A stretch of DNA of 13,367 bases. Origin: an uncultured Clostridia bacterium (GTDB lineage Bacteria; Bacillota; Clostridia; Oscillospirales; Acutalibacteraceae). The position numbers and the translations under genes were made by a program. Within the stretch, counting starts at the first letter, position 1. Each line of letters begins with the position of its first letter. A model generated the notes under the pieces. That model saw nothing but the letters and a program-made list of their open reading frames with translations, was not told the DNA's origin and did not search any database. This document shows, in pieces, positions 7,539 to 13,367 of this stretch. The stretch covers positions 1-13,367 of the forward strand of contig CANQGN010000027.1 of NCBI GenBank assembly GCA_947623215.1, in the 5' to 3' direction.

Positions 7539-7566
7539 ATTTTACCATAAATCAGGCCAGAATCAA
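7539..7566 (-). promoter_or_regulatory. Sigma-A promoter for cdaA-cdaR
   Basis: On the minus strand TTGATT (7566-7561), a 16-nt spacer and TAAAAT (7544-7539), preceded by TGG as an extended -10. Start of transcription would be near 7532, giving a leader of about 85 nt that contains a short GC hairpin (GCCGCC with GGCGGC around 7501-7516). Confidence 0.75.
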
Positions 7567-7932
7567 TAGCTTTCCGGCAGAAAATCGCCCCGGCGGCAAA
7601 ACTTTTTTCACCCCGCCTTGAAGGGCCGCGCACGATGGTTACCTTAACATAAAAAGTTGTCCCATACCGGATATAACAAACAGTAATCAACACTTTCAAC
7701 ATACTTTTCAACACCCCCCAAACGCCCATGGCGAGTAGGCCTTTGACTTTTTTCGACAATTTTTTCCATGCGCCGCAAATCCAACAACGGTTGAAACCGC
7801 CCCGCAGCCCCCGGTTAACATAACGGCTTTTTTATCGCCGCTTTTTGTCGCAAATATTACAGTTTGTATATTTCCCTTCCGGCCTTTTGCCGCCGGGGTG
7901 ATAGAAGGAAAAACGCGGGGGCAAAGAAGCCC
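7567..7932. other. Gene-free divergent intergenic region with repeats and possible regulator sites
   Basis: Between the cdaA promoter and the promoter of the dockerin protein I see no credible gene. The stretch is richer in A/T than its surroundings. It holds three TCAACA copies (7687-7713), a TTGTCGAA on the minus strand (7759-7752), a one-mismatch relative TTGTCGCAA on the + strand (about 7845-7853), and a weak + strand hairpin CGGC/GCCG around 7823-7840. Frames that cross it lack a supported start and RBS. Confidence 0.6.
7687..7713. repeat. Three short TCAACA direct repeats
   Basis: TCAACA occurs at 7687-7692, 7696-7701 and 7708-7713; the last two lie in the longer near-copies ACTTTCAACA and ACTTTTCAACA, about one helical turn apart. 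They sit 120-150 bp upstream of the cdaA promoter. This could be an operator, or simply low-complexity sequence. Confidence 0.35.
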
Positions 7933-7961
7933 TTGCGCCGACGGGGTATATCGTGTATAAT
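7933..7961 (+). promoter_or_regulatory. Sigma-A promoter for the dockerin/GxGYxYP protein
   Basis: TTGCGC (7933-7938), a 17-nt spacer and a perfect TATAAT (7956-7961). Transcription would start near 7968, giving a leader of roughly 29 nt that ends in the strong RBS GGGAGGGA (7983-7990), 6 nt before the GTG start. Confidence 0.85.
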
Positions 7962-7996
7962 AGCGGTAAAGAGCATACGTTTGGGAGGGATCGTTT

Positions 7997-10900
7997 GTGA
8001 CCATAAAACGAGGACTCGTGATTCTTTTGCTGGCGGCGCTGGTAACGGCCGTATGCCCCGCCCCCGCCCTGGCGGCCGTGGGGGCCATGCGCTACACCGA
8101 GGCGGAGTTAGAAGCCGACAACGGCTTTGAACCCACCGTGCACACCACCCTCGGCCGGGGAGACGCCGGCAACAACAACCGCATTGCCCAGTCGTTTGTG
8201 GCAGACGGCCAGCCGGTGGTGGGCTGTCGGCTGCACTTTCGCCTGGGCGACAACGCCGACATGACCCTGCAAATTCGCACTTCTCTCACCGGCGGGGCAG
8301 AGAGCATTGTCTACTCCGGCGTCTACCCGCTGGTTTCCGATCCCCACAACATTACCGGCTGGTGGGACTTTTCCTTTACCCGCGCGCTGCAATTAAACGC
8401 CGGGCAAACCTATTACCTTACCGCCTGGTGCGAGAGCTTCCACAGCTACTGCATTGTGAGCACCACCCGCTACGTGGCCAACAATCTGGTCAATCAAAGC
8501 TATCGCCAGCCGGAAAATTCCGACGAATGGCTGCCGCTCAACCGCCGTTCCTTCGGCTACGAGCTGGTAACCGATCCCAGCGCCACGCCGCAGGGCTACC
8601 CCTACGCGGCGGACGATAACACCTTCATGCTGCACGATGCGGAGGAATACTACTGCTTTGCGCGGGGGGCGGCCAACACCACGCTGGAGCTGACGGGCGA
8701 GACCGCCACCCAGGGCTACAACAGTATGCGCCTCACCCCCGGCGCGCCGGACGCTGCGGGCGCGGTTTTTACAGCCTACGTTGACTTTGACCGGCCGACT
8801 GACCTGACCCGTTACCGCTATTACTACCTGGATTTTTATTGCAGCGAGGCCATTACCGCCCCTCTTACGCTGCGTTTTAGCTTACTTGGCGCAGCCGGTG
8901 AGCGCTCGGTGGATACCGATTTAGAAGGAACCGGCCGGGGCTGGCGCCGCCTTACCTTTAGAGCGGAGGAATTTGCCCCCGCCGCCGCTTCTCTTTCTGC
9001 CGCCACCGGAGTGCGGCTGACCGGCCTTGCCCCCGCCGCGCTGCCGCAGGGGGCGTATTTTGCGGCGGACAACCTGCGGGCCTGCCTGGCCCCCGCCCCT
9101 TCGTTTACCGACAGCTACTACAGCGAAGAAGAGCTGCAAGCGCCGGAGGAGCTGGGCGACGACGACTATATCGGCAAGCCCGACCGCACGCCGACGACCG
9201 TGCGCTACGGCGATATAGACGATAACGGCGCCATTAACGCCGCCGATGCCCTGCTGGCGCTGCGGGCGGCCGTGGGCCGCTATAACCCGGCGGCCGCCGC
9301 CTTTGCCGCCGGCGACGTAGACGGCAACAACACCTTAAACGCCGTAGACGCCCTGTGGATTTTGCGCCGGGCGGTGCGGCGGGTTGACCGCTTCCCGGTA
9401 GAGACTGCCGGGGGAGACGACGACCCACAGCCCACCGGCGACTTTCACCTTTCTGCTACGGGCTTGCAGCCGAACACGGTATACGTTATGCCGAAGGGCT
9501 GCTTTACCCGCGCGGTAGAGGGCGTAATGCCGCACGACGTTGCCCGGCTGGTCTCTTCCCTGCAAGGGCTGCTCAACCGCGAGGTGGCGACCAACCGGGT
9601 GGCGCTGGTAATCGCAGACGATTACTCGGTTACCTGGCTGCCCTATTTGCAGGAGCATTCCGATTTGCTCGCCGGTATGACCAACACCGTTTCCATTACC
9701 AGTTTTGACGAATTTTTGCGGGTGTTCCGCGCCCAAATTATCGAGTGCGGCCTGCTGCTGTGGGACCCCGACGTACCTTCTACCGCCAACGTGGCCGAAA
9801 CCATTTGCGGACTGGACGGCCCGCTGCCGGTGAAATACTTAACGGGCGAGAACAGCCTCTATAACCGCCTGCTGGCGCTGGGGGCCAAACCGAAGCTTTC
9901 GCTGGTAGACAAATTCACCGGCAAGGGGCTCATTCCCGGCACCTCGCTGCTTTCTACCGGCAGTGTGAAATGCGACCCCTACCTGTGGGCGCTGGAAAAA
10001 TATTCCGCCCGCTGCTCCAGCGGCTACCTGGTATACACGCCGGACGGCGCCAGCTCTACCGAAGGCAACCCCATTTATGAAAAAGACGAGCACTCCAAGA
10101 GCTTGGACTATAACCACTCCTTCGGCTACGACTACGGCATTTACCGCCGGGCCTTCTTCTTTGACCTTACCCCCATTGATACCGAGGCCCCCTGCGACGA
10201 CCCGAACCAGATCATCGGCACCGACGCCGCCACCCTGCGGGCCATTTTGCTCAACCGCTACTACCGCGCCGGGGGCGAATTCGGCGAAGTGGTGGGCTTC
10301 CCCCCCTGGCAGCTGAAATACACCACCCACAACAACTGGGGCAGCGTCATCGACACCGCCGTAGAGGCCGCCTTTACCAGCTTCGTTACCTGCTATAACT
10401 GTTATATGGACGCCGACGGTTCAGTGGCCGACTGCTCGCTTTACGCCCAGTTCCCCTTGGCCGACTCTTACGCCGCCCCGGCCAACCACAAGCCGGTTAC
10501 CGAGCAGTACGACCCGAACACCATGTATTTGTACCTCTACACCGGCGACTACGACTCCTCCGGCTGGGCGCTGCAATACCTCTACCCCGGCTACAACAAC
10601 CCCCAGCGGGGGCAGTTCCCCATTACCTGGTCCATTACCCCGGGGCTGAGCAACCGTATTCCCATGCTCTTTGACTATTTATACAAGAATCAGACGGATC
10701 AGGACTACTTCAGCTCCGCCAACAGCGGCGTGGGCTACGTGCGCCCGCAGTCGCTCTTTAGGGAAGAAAGCGAGCGCACCCTGCCAAACGGCGACAAAGC
10801 CTTTATTCGCATCAACCGGCGGTACTTTAACAAGTTTGATATGGACTCCGTCGGCTTCATCATCGGCACCCTTTCCGACCGGGTTTGCCGCACCTACAAC

Positions 10901-11251
10901 CAGTTCGCCCCGTCGGGTTCTAACACCAACGACCCCGGTTGGACCCCCGCCGTGTATGCCGGTACCCCCTACGTGCGCATTAAAAACGGCATTGGCAACC
11001 CGCCCGGCGGCGGGGAGGTTTCGGCCGACAGCCTGCGCGACATGCTGAGCTTTGCCCAGAGTATGCGCCCCTACGGCGGCGCGGGCTTCCGCACCATTCG
11101 CTTTACGGCGGGCGATTTAAAGAAAACGCAAGACGCCTTTTTGGCCTACGCGGCCGAAAAAGACCCCTCCACCACCTACCGGTTTGTAGACTACCAAACC
11201 TACTTTGCCATGCTGGCCGCCTCCCAAAACGGCCGGGTGATACTGAATTAG
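7997..11251 (+). CDS. Secreted dockerin-containing GxGYxYP-family protein (putative glycoside hydrolase)
   Basis: A 1084-aa exported protein. Residues 1-26 form a signal peptide (KR, hydrophobic core, cleavage after ALA). Residues about 30-193 look like a beta-sandwich module (AQSFVADGQPVVGCRLHFRL) and about 205-364 a second, jelly-roll/CBM-like module. A type I dockerin spans 405-464 with two calcium loops: D406-D408-N410-N414-D417 and D440-D442-N444-N448-D451. From about 483 to the end the protein resembles the GxGYxYP family: an N-terminal LQGLLNR block (522-528) and the signature-like GVGYVRP (911-917, consensus GxGYxYP with R for Y). That family is a putative sugar-processing enzyme without a proven reaction. 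The dockerin suggests docking to a cohesin scaffold or cell surface. The GTG start has GGGAGGGA 6 nt upstream. It is alone in its unit, with its own promoter and terminator. Family assignment is from memory of motifs; the function is inference. Confidence 0.82.
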   Translation: MTIKRGLVILLLAALVTAVCPAPALAAVGAMRYTEAELEADNGFEPTVHTTLGRGDAGNNNRIAQSFVADGQPVVGCRLHFRLGDNADMTLQIRTSLTGGAESIVYSGVYPLVSDPHNITGWWDFSFTRALQLNAGQTYYLTAWCESFHSYCIVSTTRYVANNLVNQSYRQPENSDEWLPLNRRSFGYELVTDPSATPQGYPYAADDNTFMLHDAEEYYCFARGAANTTLELTGETATQGYNSMRLTPGAPDAAGAVFTAYVDFDRPTDLTRYRYYYLDFYCSEAITAPLTLRFSLLGAAGERSVDTDLEGTGRGWRRLTFRAEEFAPAAASLSAATGVRLTGLAPAALPQGAYFAADNLRACLAPAPSFTDSYYSEEELQAPEELGDDDYIGKPDRTPTTVRYGDIDDNGAINAADALLALRAAVGRYNPAAAAFAAGDVDGNNTLNAVDALWILRRAVRRVDRFPVETAGGDDDPQPTGDFHLSATGLQPNTVYVMPKGCFTRAVEGVMPHDVARLVSSLQGLLNREVATNRVALVIADDYSVTWLPYLQEHSDLLAGMTNTVSITSFDEFLRVFRAQIIECGLLLWDPDVPSTANVAETICGLDGPLPVKYLTGENSLYNRLLALGAKPKLSLVDKFTGKGLIPGTSLLSTGSVKCDPYLWALEKYSARCSSGYLVYTPDGASSTEGNPIYEKDEHSKSLDYNHSFGYDYGIYRRAFFFDLTPIDTEAPCDDPNQIIGTDAATLRAILLNRYYRAGGEFGEVVGFPPWQLKYTTHNNWGSVIDTAVEAAFTSFVTCYNCYMDADGSVADCSLYAQFPLADSYAAPANHKPVTEQYDPNTMYLYLYTGDYDSSGWALQYLYPGYNNPQRGQFPITWSITPGLSNRIPMLFDYLYKNQTDQDYFSSANSGVGYVRPQSLFREESERTLPNGDKAFIRINRRYFNKFDMDSVGFIIGTLSDRVCRTYNQFAPSGSNTNDPGWTPAVYAGTPYVRIKNGIGNPPGGGEVSADSLRDMLSFAQSMRPYGGAGFRTIRFTAGDLKKTQDAFLAYAAEKDPSTTYRFVDYQTYFAMLAASQNGRVILN

Positions 11252-11281
11252 GGGACTCCCGCTCGCTAAACAAAATAATTT

Positions 11282-11318
11282 CCCGCTCCCGGGTGGCTTT
11301 CCCGGGGGCGGGTTTTTT
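11282..11318 (+). terminator. Intrinsic terminator after the dockerin protein
   Basis: CCCGCTCCCGGG (11282-11293) pairs with CCCGGGGGCGGG (11301-11312) through 12 bp including one T.G, with a 7-nt loop, followed by six T (11313-11318). It lies 30 nt after the stop codon. Confidence 0.95.
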
Positions 11319-11333
11319 CCAGCGCTTTCCCCC

Positions 11334-11362
11334 TTGCGGGGGGCGGGCGGCGGGTGTAGACT
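11334..11362 (+). promoter_or_regulatory. Probable sigma-A promoter for the 88-aa membrane protein
   Basis: TTGCGG (11334-11339), a 17-nt spacer and TAGACT (11357-11362). The leader (from about 11369) contains a small hairpin, AAGAAC-TCA-GTTCTT (11381-11395), before the RBS AAGGAG (11405-11410). Confidence 0.6.
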
Positions 11363-11420
11363 AAAAGGGCGAAAAAGCAAAAGAACTCAGTTCTTATCAA
11401 ACATAAGGAGAAATCCCGCC

Positions 11421-11687
11421 ATGAAACGCCTCTATCGCCGCCTCACCGGCTGGCTTAACCGGGTTTACAACTACCCCTTTTGGCTCTTTTTAGCCGGGCT
11501 GTACGGCGCGGCGGCGCTGTACGCCCTGTGTGCGCTGGCGGTGTGGCGCCCGGGGCTGATCGCCCCGCCAGAGCGTTGCCTGCCGCTGGCGGCCGAGCTG
11601 TTTGAAGCCGGCACCGGCCTGCTTGCCGCCGGCGGCGTGGCCGCCCCGCTGCTCGACCTTATCTGCCAGTTCGATTTGCCCCATTAA
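11421..11687 (+). CDS. Small two-helix membrane protein, unknown function
   Basis: An 88-aa protein that I do not recognise. The N-terminus is strongly basic (MKRLYRRLTGWLNR), followed by a clear membrane helix (about 20-44, FWLFLAGLYGAAALYALCALAVW). A short loop with PGLIAPPERC comes next, then a second hydrophobic stretch (about 55-82) ending in DLICQFDLPH. By the positive-inside rule the N-terminus should be cytoplasmic. AAGGAG sits 10 nt before the ATG, and the gene has its own probable promoter, so it is likely expressed. The frame is open back to 11334, but the upstream part has no RBS and lies over the promoter. There is no operon partner: a terminator precedes it and a new promoter follows 20 nt after the stop. 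No catalytic or binding motif is visible. Confidence 0.75.
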   Translation: MKRLYRRLTGWLNRVYNYPFWLFLAGLYGAAALYALCALAVWRPGLIAPPERCLPLAAELFEAGTGLLAAGGVAAPLLDLICQFDLPH

Positions 11688-11706
11688 AGCACATAACGCA
11701 CAAATC

Positions 11707-11740
11707 TTGCAAAATGCGCCGGAACATGTTATACTATACT
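11707..11740 (+). promoter_or_regulatory. Strong sigma-A promoter ahead of the structured element and acyl-CoA synthetase
   Basis: TTGCAA (11707-11712), a 17-nt spacer and TATACT (11730-11735) with TGT just before it as an extended -10; a second, overlapping TATACT is at 11735-11740. Transcription would start at about 11742-11747, just before the closing helix of the element at 11754. It is the only good promoter seen for the synthetase gene. Confidence 0.82.
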
Positions 11741-11753
11741 GTGCTTATGTAAA

Positions 11754-12015
11754 AAGGTGTGGGGAGTCGAACCCGCGTTGGTTTTCGGCGGCGTCATCAC
11801 CCTTGACAATATACGCCGTGTATTCTCTGCGGGCGCTTTCTTGCCTGAACGTAAATCCGCTCGCCGAAAACTGCTTTGCACCCCTCGCTGAGAAATTTTT
11901 GAGAACTTTTTCGTTCGGAGGACGAAGCCGGGCTTTCCGCAAGGCGAGGACGAGGGGCGGAAAAGGGCCAAAAAGGGCCTGCGAGGGGCGGCGTGTGTTC
12001 GGCTCCCCGCACCTT
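11754..12015 (+). repeat. 259-bp element with terminal inverted repeats; structured leader or MITE-like insertion
   Basis: The ends are inverted repeats: 11754-11772 (core GGTGTGGGGAGTCGAAC) and 11997-12015 (core GTTCGGCTCCCCGCACC), 17 of 19 positions complementary and the other two G.T. TAAAAA flanks both sides (11750-11755 and 12015-12020). Inside, 11779-11790 pairs with 11862-11873 (12 bp, core TTTTCGGCG/CGCCGAAAA). AATATAC-GCC-GTGTATT (11808-11824) forms a hairpin. CCCCTCGC (11881-11888) pairs with GCGAGGGG (11981-11988) or, partly, with CGAGGGG (11951-11957). It has no coding frame I believe. It lies between the promoter at 11707 and the RBS at 12022, so it is transcribed as the 5' leader of the synthetase mRNA. 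A non-autonomous mobile element and a functional structured RNA are both possible. Confidence 0.6.
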
Positions 12016-12036
12016 AAAAAGAAGGAGGCCGCCGCC

Positions 12037-13367
12037 ATGGCGCAGACCGCTCCCCCGCTTCGCTTTACCGGTTCCGTTCCCGCGCATTTAACCTACCCGC
12101 AGGGCTCGCTAACCGCCCTGCTGCTGCAAACCGCCCGGCGGGTGCCCCGCCTGCCGGCCTATTCGTTTATGGGCCGCGCCACAACCTACAAAGCGCTGGT
12201 GCGGCGGGTAGAGCGGGCGGCGGCCGCCTTTTGGCGGCTGGGGGTGCGCCCGGGCGACCGGGTAACCCTTTGCCTGCCCAACACCCCGCAGGGGGTAGAC
12301 TGTTTTTACACCCTGAACCGCATTGGCGCGGTGGCCAATATGATTCATCCCCTCTCTGCGCCGGAGGAAATTTTGTTTTACCTTACCCTCTCGCGCAGCA
12401 AGGCGATTGTAACGCTCGACTCCTTTGCCGAAAAAATTTTGCCGCTGCTCGACCGCCTGCCCGCCCCCTGCACGCTGATTGCGGCGTCACTGGGCCCCGA
12501 GCTGCCGGCCTACAAACGGCTCTTTTACCCCCTTACCAAAACCGCCCGCGCCGGTCGCTTTGCCGACCCGGCGGGCAGGGTGGTGCGATACCGCGCCTTT
12601 CTCGCCGCCGGGCGGGGGGTGCTGCTGCCGCCCGAGCGCGGCCGGGCGCAAGACTGCGCCGTGATTTTATACTCCGGCGGCACCACGGGGGTAAGCAAGG
12701 GCATTTGCCTTTCTAACTTAAACGTAAATGCGCTGGCGCTGCAAACCATCGCCGCCGGGGCGGGGGGCGACATTACCGGCAACCGGATGCTTTCGGTTAT
12801 GCCCATGTTCCACGGCTTCGGCCTTGGGGTAGGCATTCACACGCCGCTGGTGGGGGGTGGCTGCTGCCTGCTGGTGCCCCGCTTTAACGTGCACAGCTAC
12901 GCCCGGCTGCTGCTCCGTAAAAAGCCCCATTTTATTCCCGGCGTGCCCACCCTGTTTGCCGCCCTGCTGGGGGCAAAAGAGCTGCAAAAGGCCGATTTAT
13001 CCTTTTTAAAAGGGGTCTTCGCCGGGGGCGACCACTTAACGCCGGAATTAAAGCGGCAAATTGATTCCTTTTTGTTCGCCCACGGTTCCTCCGTGCCGGT
13101 GCGCGAGGGCTACGGCACTACCGAGTGCGTAACCGCCAGCTGCCTTACCCCCGCCGACCACGCCAAAGAGGGCTCCATTGGTATTCCTTACCCAGACACC
13201 CTTTACACCGTTACCCGGCCGAACGAGACTGACCCCCTGCCGCCGGGCGAAGTGGGCGAGCTTTGCCTGACCGGCCCCACGGTGATGCTGGGCTACTTAG
13301 ACGACCCGGCCGAAACCGAAGCGGCGCTCCGCCGCCCTGCCGACGGGCGGCTGTGGCTGAATCCGGG
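12037..13367 (+). CDS. AMP-forming acyl-CoA synthetase / ligase (ANL superfamily), 3' end outside window
   Basis: The frame is open from ATG 12037 to the window end, 443 complete codons. ANL enzymes activate a carboxylic acid with ATP to an acyl-AMP and transfer it to CoA. Visible motifs are the ATP loop YSGGTTGVSKG (212-222), VMPMFHGFGLG (254-264), the FAGGDHLTPE block (about 328-337), GYGTTEC (358-364) and GEVGELCLTGPTVMLGYLDDPAET (about 407-430). The last visible residues are LWLNP, where most family members read WL-H-TGD; the rest and the C-terminal lysine domain are cut off. The arrangement is closest to fatty-acid-CoA ligases, but the substrate cannot be told. AAGGAGG (12022-12028) lies 8 nt before the start. 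The leader carries the 259-bp inverted-repeat element. No neighbouring lipid gene is in the window. Confidence 0.93.
   Translation, partial: MAQTAPPLRFTGSVPAHLTYPQGSLTALLLQTARRVPRLPAYSFMGRATTYKALVRRVERAAAAFWRLGVRPGDRVTLCLPNTPQGVDCFYTLNRIGAVANMIHPLSAPEEILFYLTLSRSKAIVTLDSFAEKILPLLDRLPAPCTLIAASLGPELPAYKRLFYPLTKTARAGRFADPAGRVVRYRAFLAAGRGVLLPPERGRAQDCAVILYSGGTTGVSKGICLSNLNVNALALQTIAAGAGGDITGNRMLSVMPMFHGFGLGVGIHTPLVGGGCCLLVPRFNVHSYARLLLRKKPHFIPGVPTLFAALLGAKELQKADLSFLKGVFAGGDHLTPELKRQIDSFLFAHGSSVPVREGYGTTECVTASCLTPADHAKEGSIGIPYPDTLYTVTRPNETDPLPPGEVGELCLTGPTVMLGYLDDPAETEAALRRPADGRLWLNP

Noticed and set aside
7448..7759. 104-codon in-frame extension upstream of cdaA
   Set aside because: It lacks an RBS at its start and contains the cdaA promoter; CdaA homologues begin at the ATG at 7447.
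7800..7996. Riboswitch (such as a c-di-AMP type) upstream of the dockerin protein
   Set aside because: The promoter at 7933-7961 leaves a leader of only about 29 nt, far too short, and no known consensus is visible.
11756..11778. A tRNA or tmRNA gene on the minus strand
   Set aside because: Only a T-arm-like core is present; there is no acceptor stem, anticodon arm, tag frame or CCA.
11729..12087. Three overlapping minus-strand frames of 80-97 codons over the inverted-repeat element
   Set aside because: They lie in different frames of the same repeat, have no RBS or promoter and run antisense to the synthetase start; they look like spurious frames.
1..13367. CRISPR array, prophage, integrase, restriction or toxin-antitoxin genes
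   Set aside because: No spaced direct repeats and no such proteins were found in any frame.

Overview
The window is a GC-rich (coding) stretch of a low-copy bacterial chromosome, most likely from a spore-forming, gut-type Clostridia member (Oscillospiraceae/Ruminococcaceae-like). The reasons are the sporulation protein YunB, the Firmicutes-type CdaA-CdaR diadenylate cyclase pair, a type I dockerin, strong AGGAGG-like ribosome sites with GTG/TTG starts, and sigma-A promoters with TTGNNN-17-TATAAT spacing. Lineage is inference; no 16S or marker tree is available here.

Layout, left to right. (1) 1-4912, housekeeping: the 3' end of an ApbE-type FMN transferase (+), a RadC/JAB protein (-), an RluA-family pseudouridine synthase (+), NAD-dependent DNA ligase LigA (-) and YunB (-). 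ApbE/RadC and RluA/LigA are convergent, the second pair overlapping at their 3' ends; RadC/RluA are divergent; YunB-LigA is a probable two-gene unit. (2) 4913-7566, minus strand: a complete tRNA-Leu(UAA) with its own perfect consensus promoter and a terminator, preceded upstream by cdaA-cdaR, which overlap by ATGA and carry their own sigma-A promoter. CdaA makes c-di-AMP and CdaR is its membrane-anchored YbbR-domain regulator; glmM, often next, is absent here. (3) 7567-7932: an AT-richer divergent intergenic region with short repeats and possible regulator sites. (4) 7933-11318: a monocistronic unit with promoter, strong RBS, a 1084-aa secreted protein and an intrinsic terminator. The protein has a signal peptide, two probable beta-sandwich modules, an internal type I dockerin and a C-terminal region of the GxGYxYP putative glycoside hydrolase family. 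(5) 11334-11687: a promoter and an 88-aa two-helix membrane protein of unknown function. (6) 11707-13367: a strong promoter, a 259-bp element with imperfect 17-19 bp terminal inverted repeats, then the 5' part of an AMP-forming acyl-CoA synthetase.

The most unusual item is the element at 11754-12015. It sits exactly between a good promoter and a good RBS, is flanked by TAAAAA on both sides, and its + strand RNA can fold into a long closing helix (19 bp, two G.U) with a nested 12-bp helix and hairpins. It may be a MITE-like insertion, a structured mRNA leader or ncRNA, or both. The second is the dockerin-bearing GxGYxYP protein, whose dockerin is internal rather than terminal.
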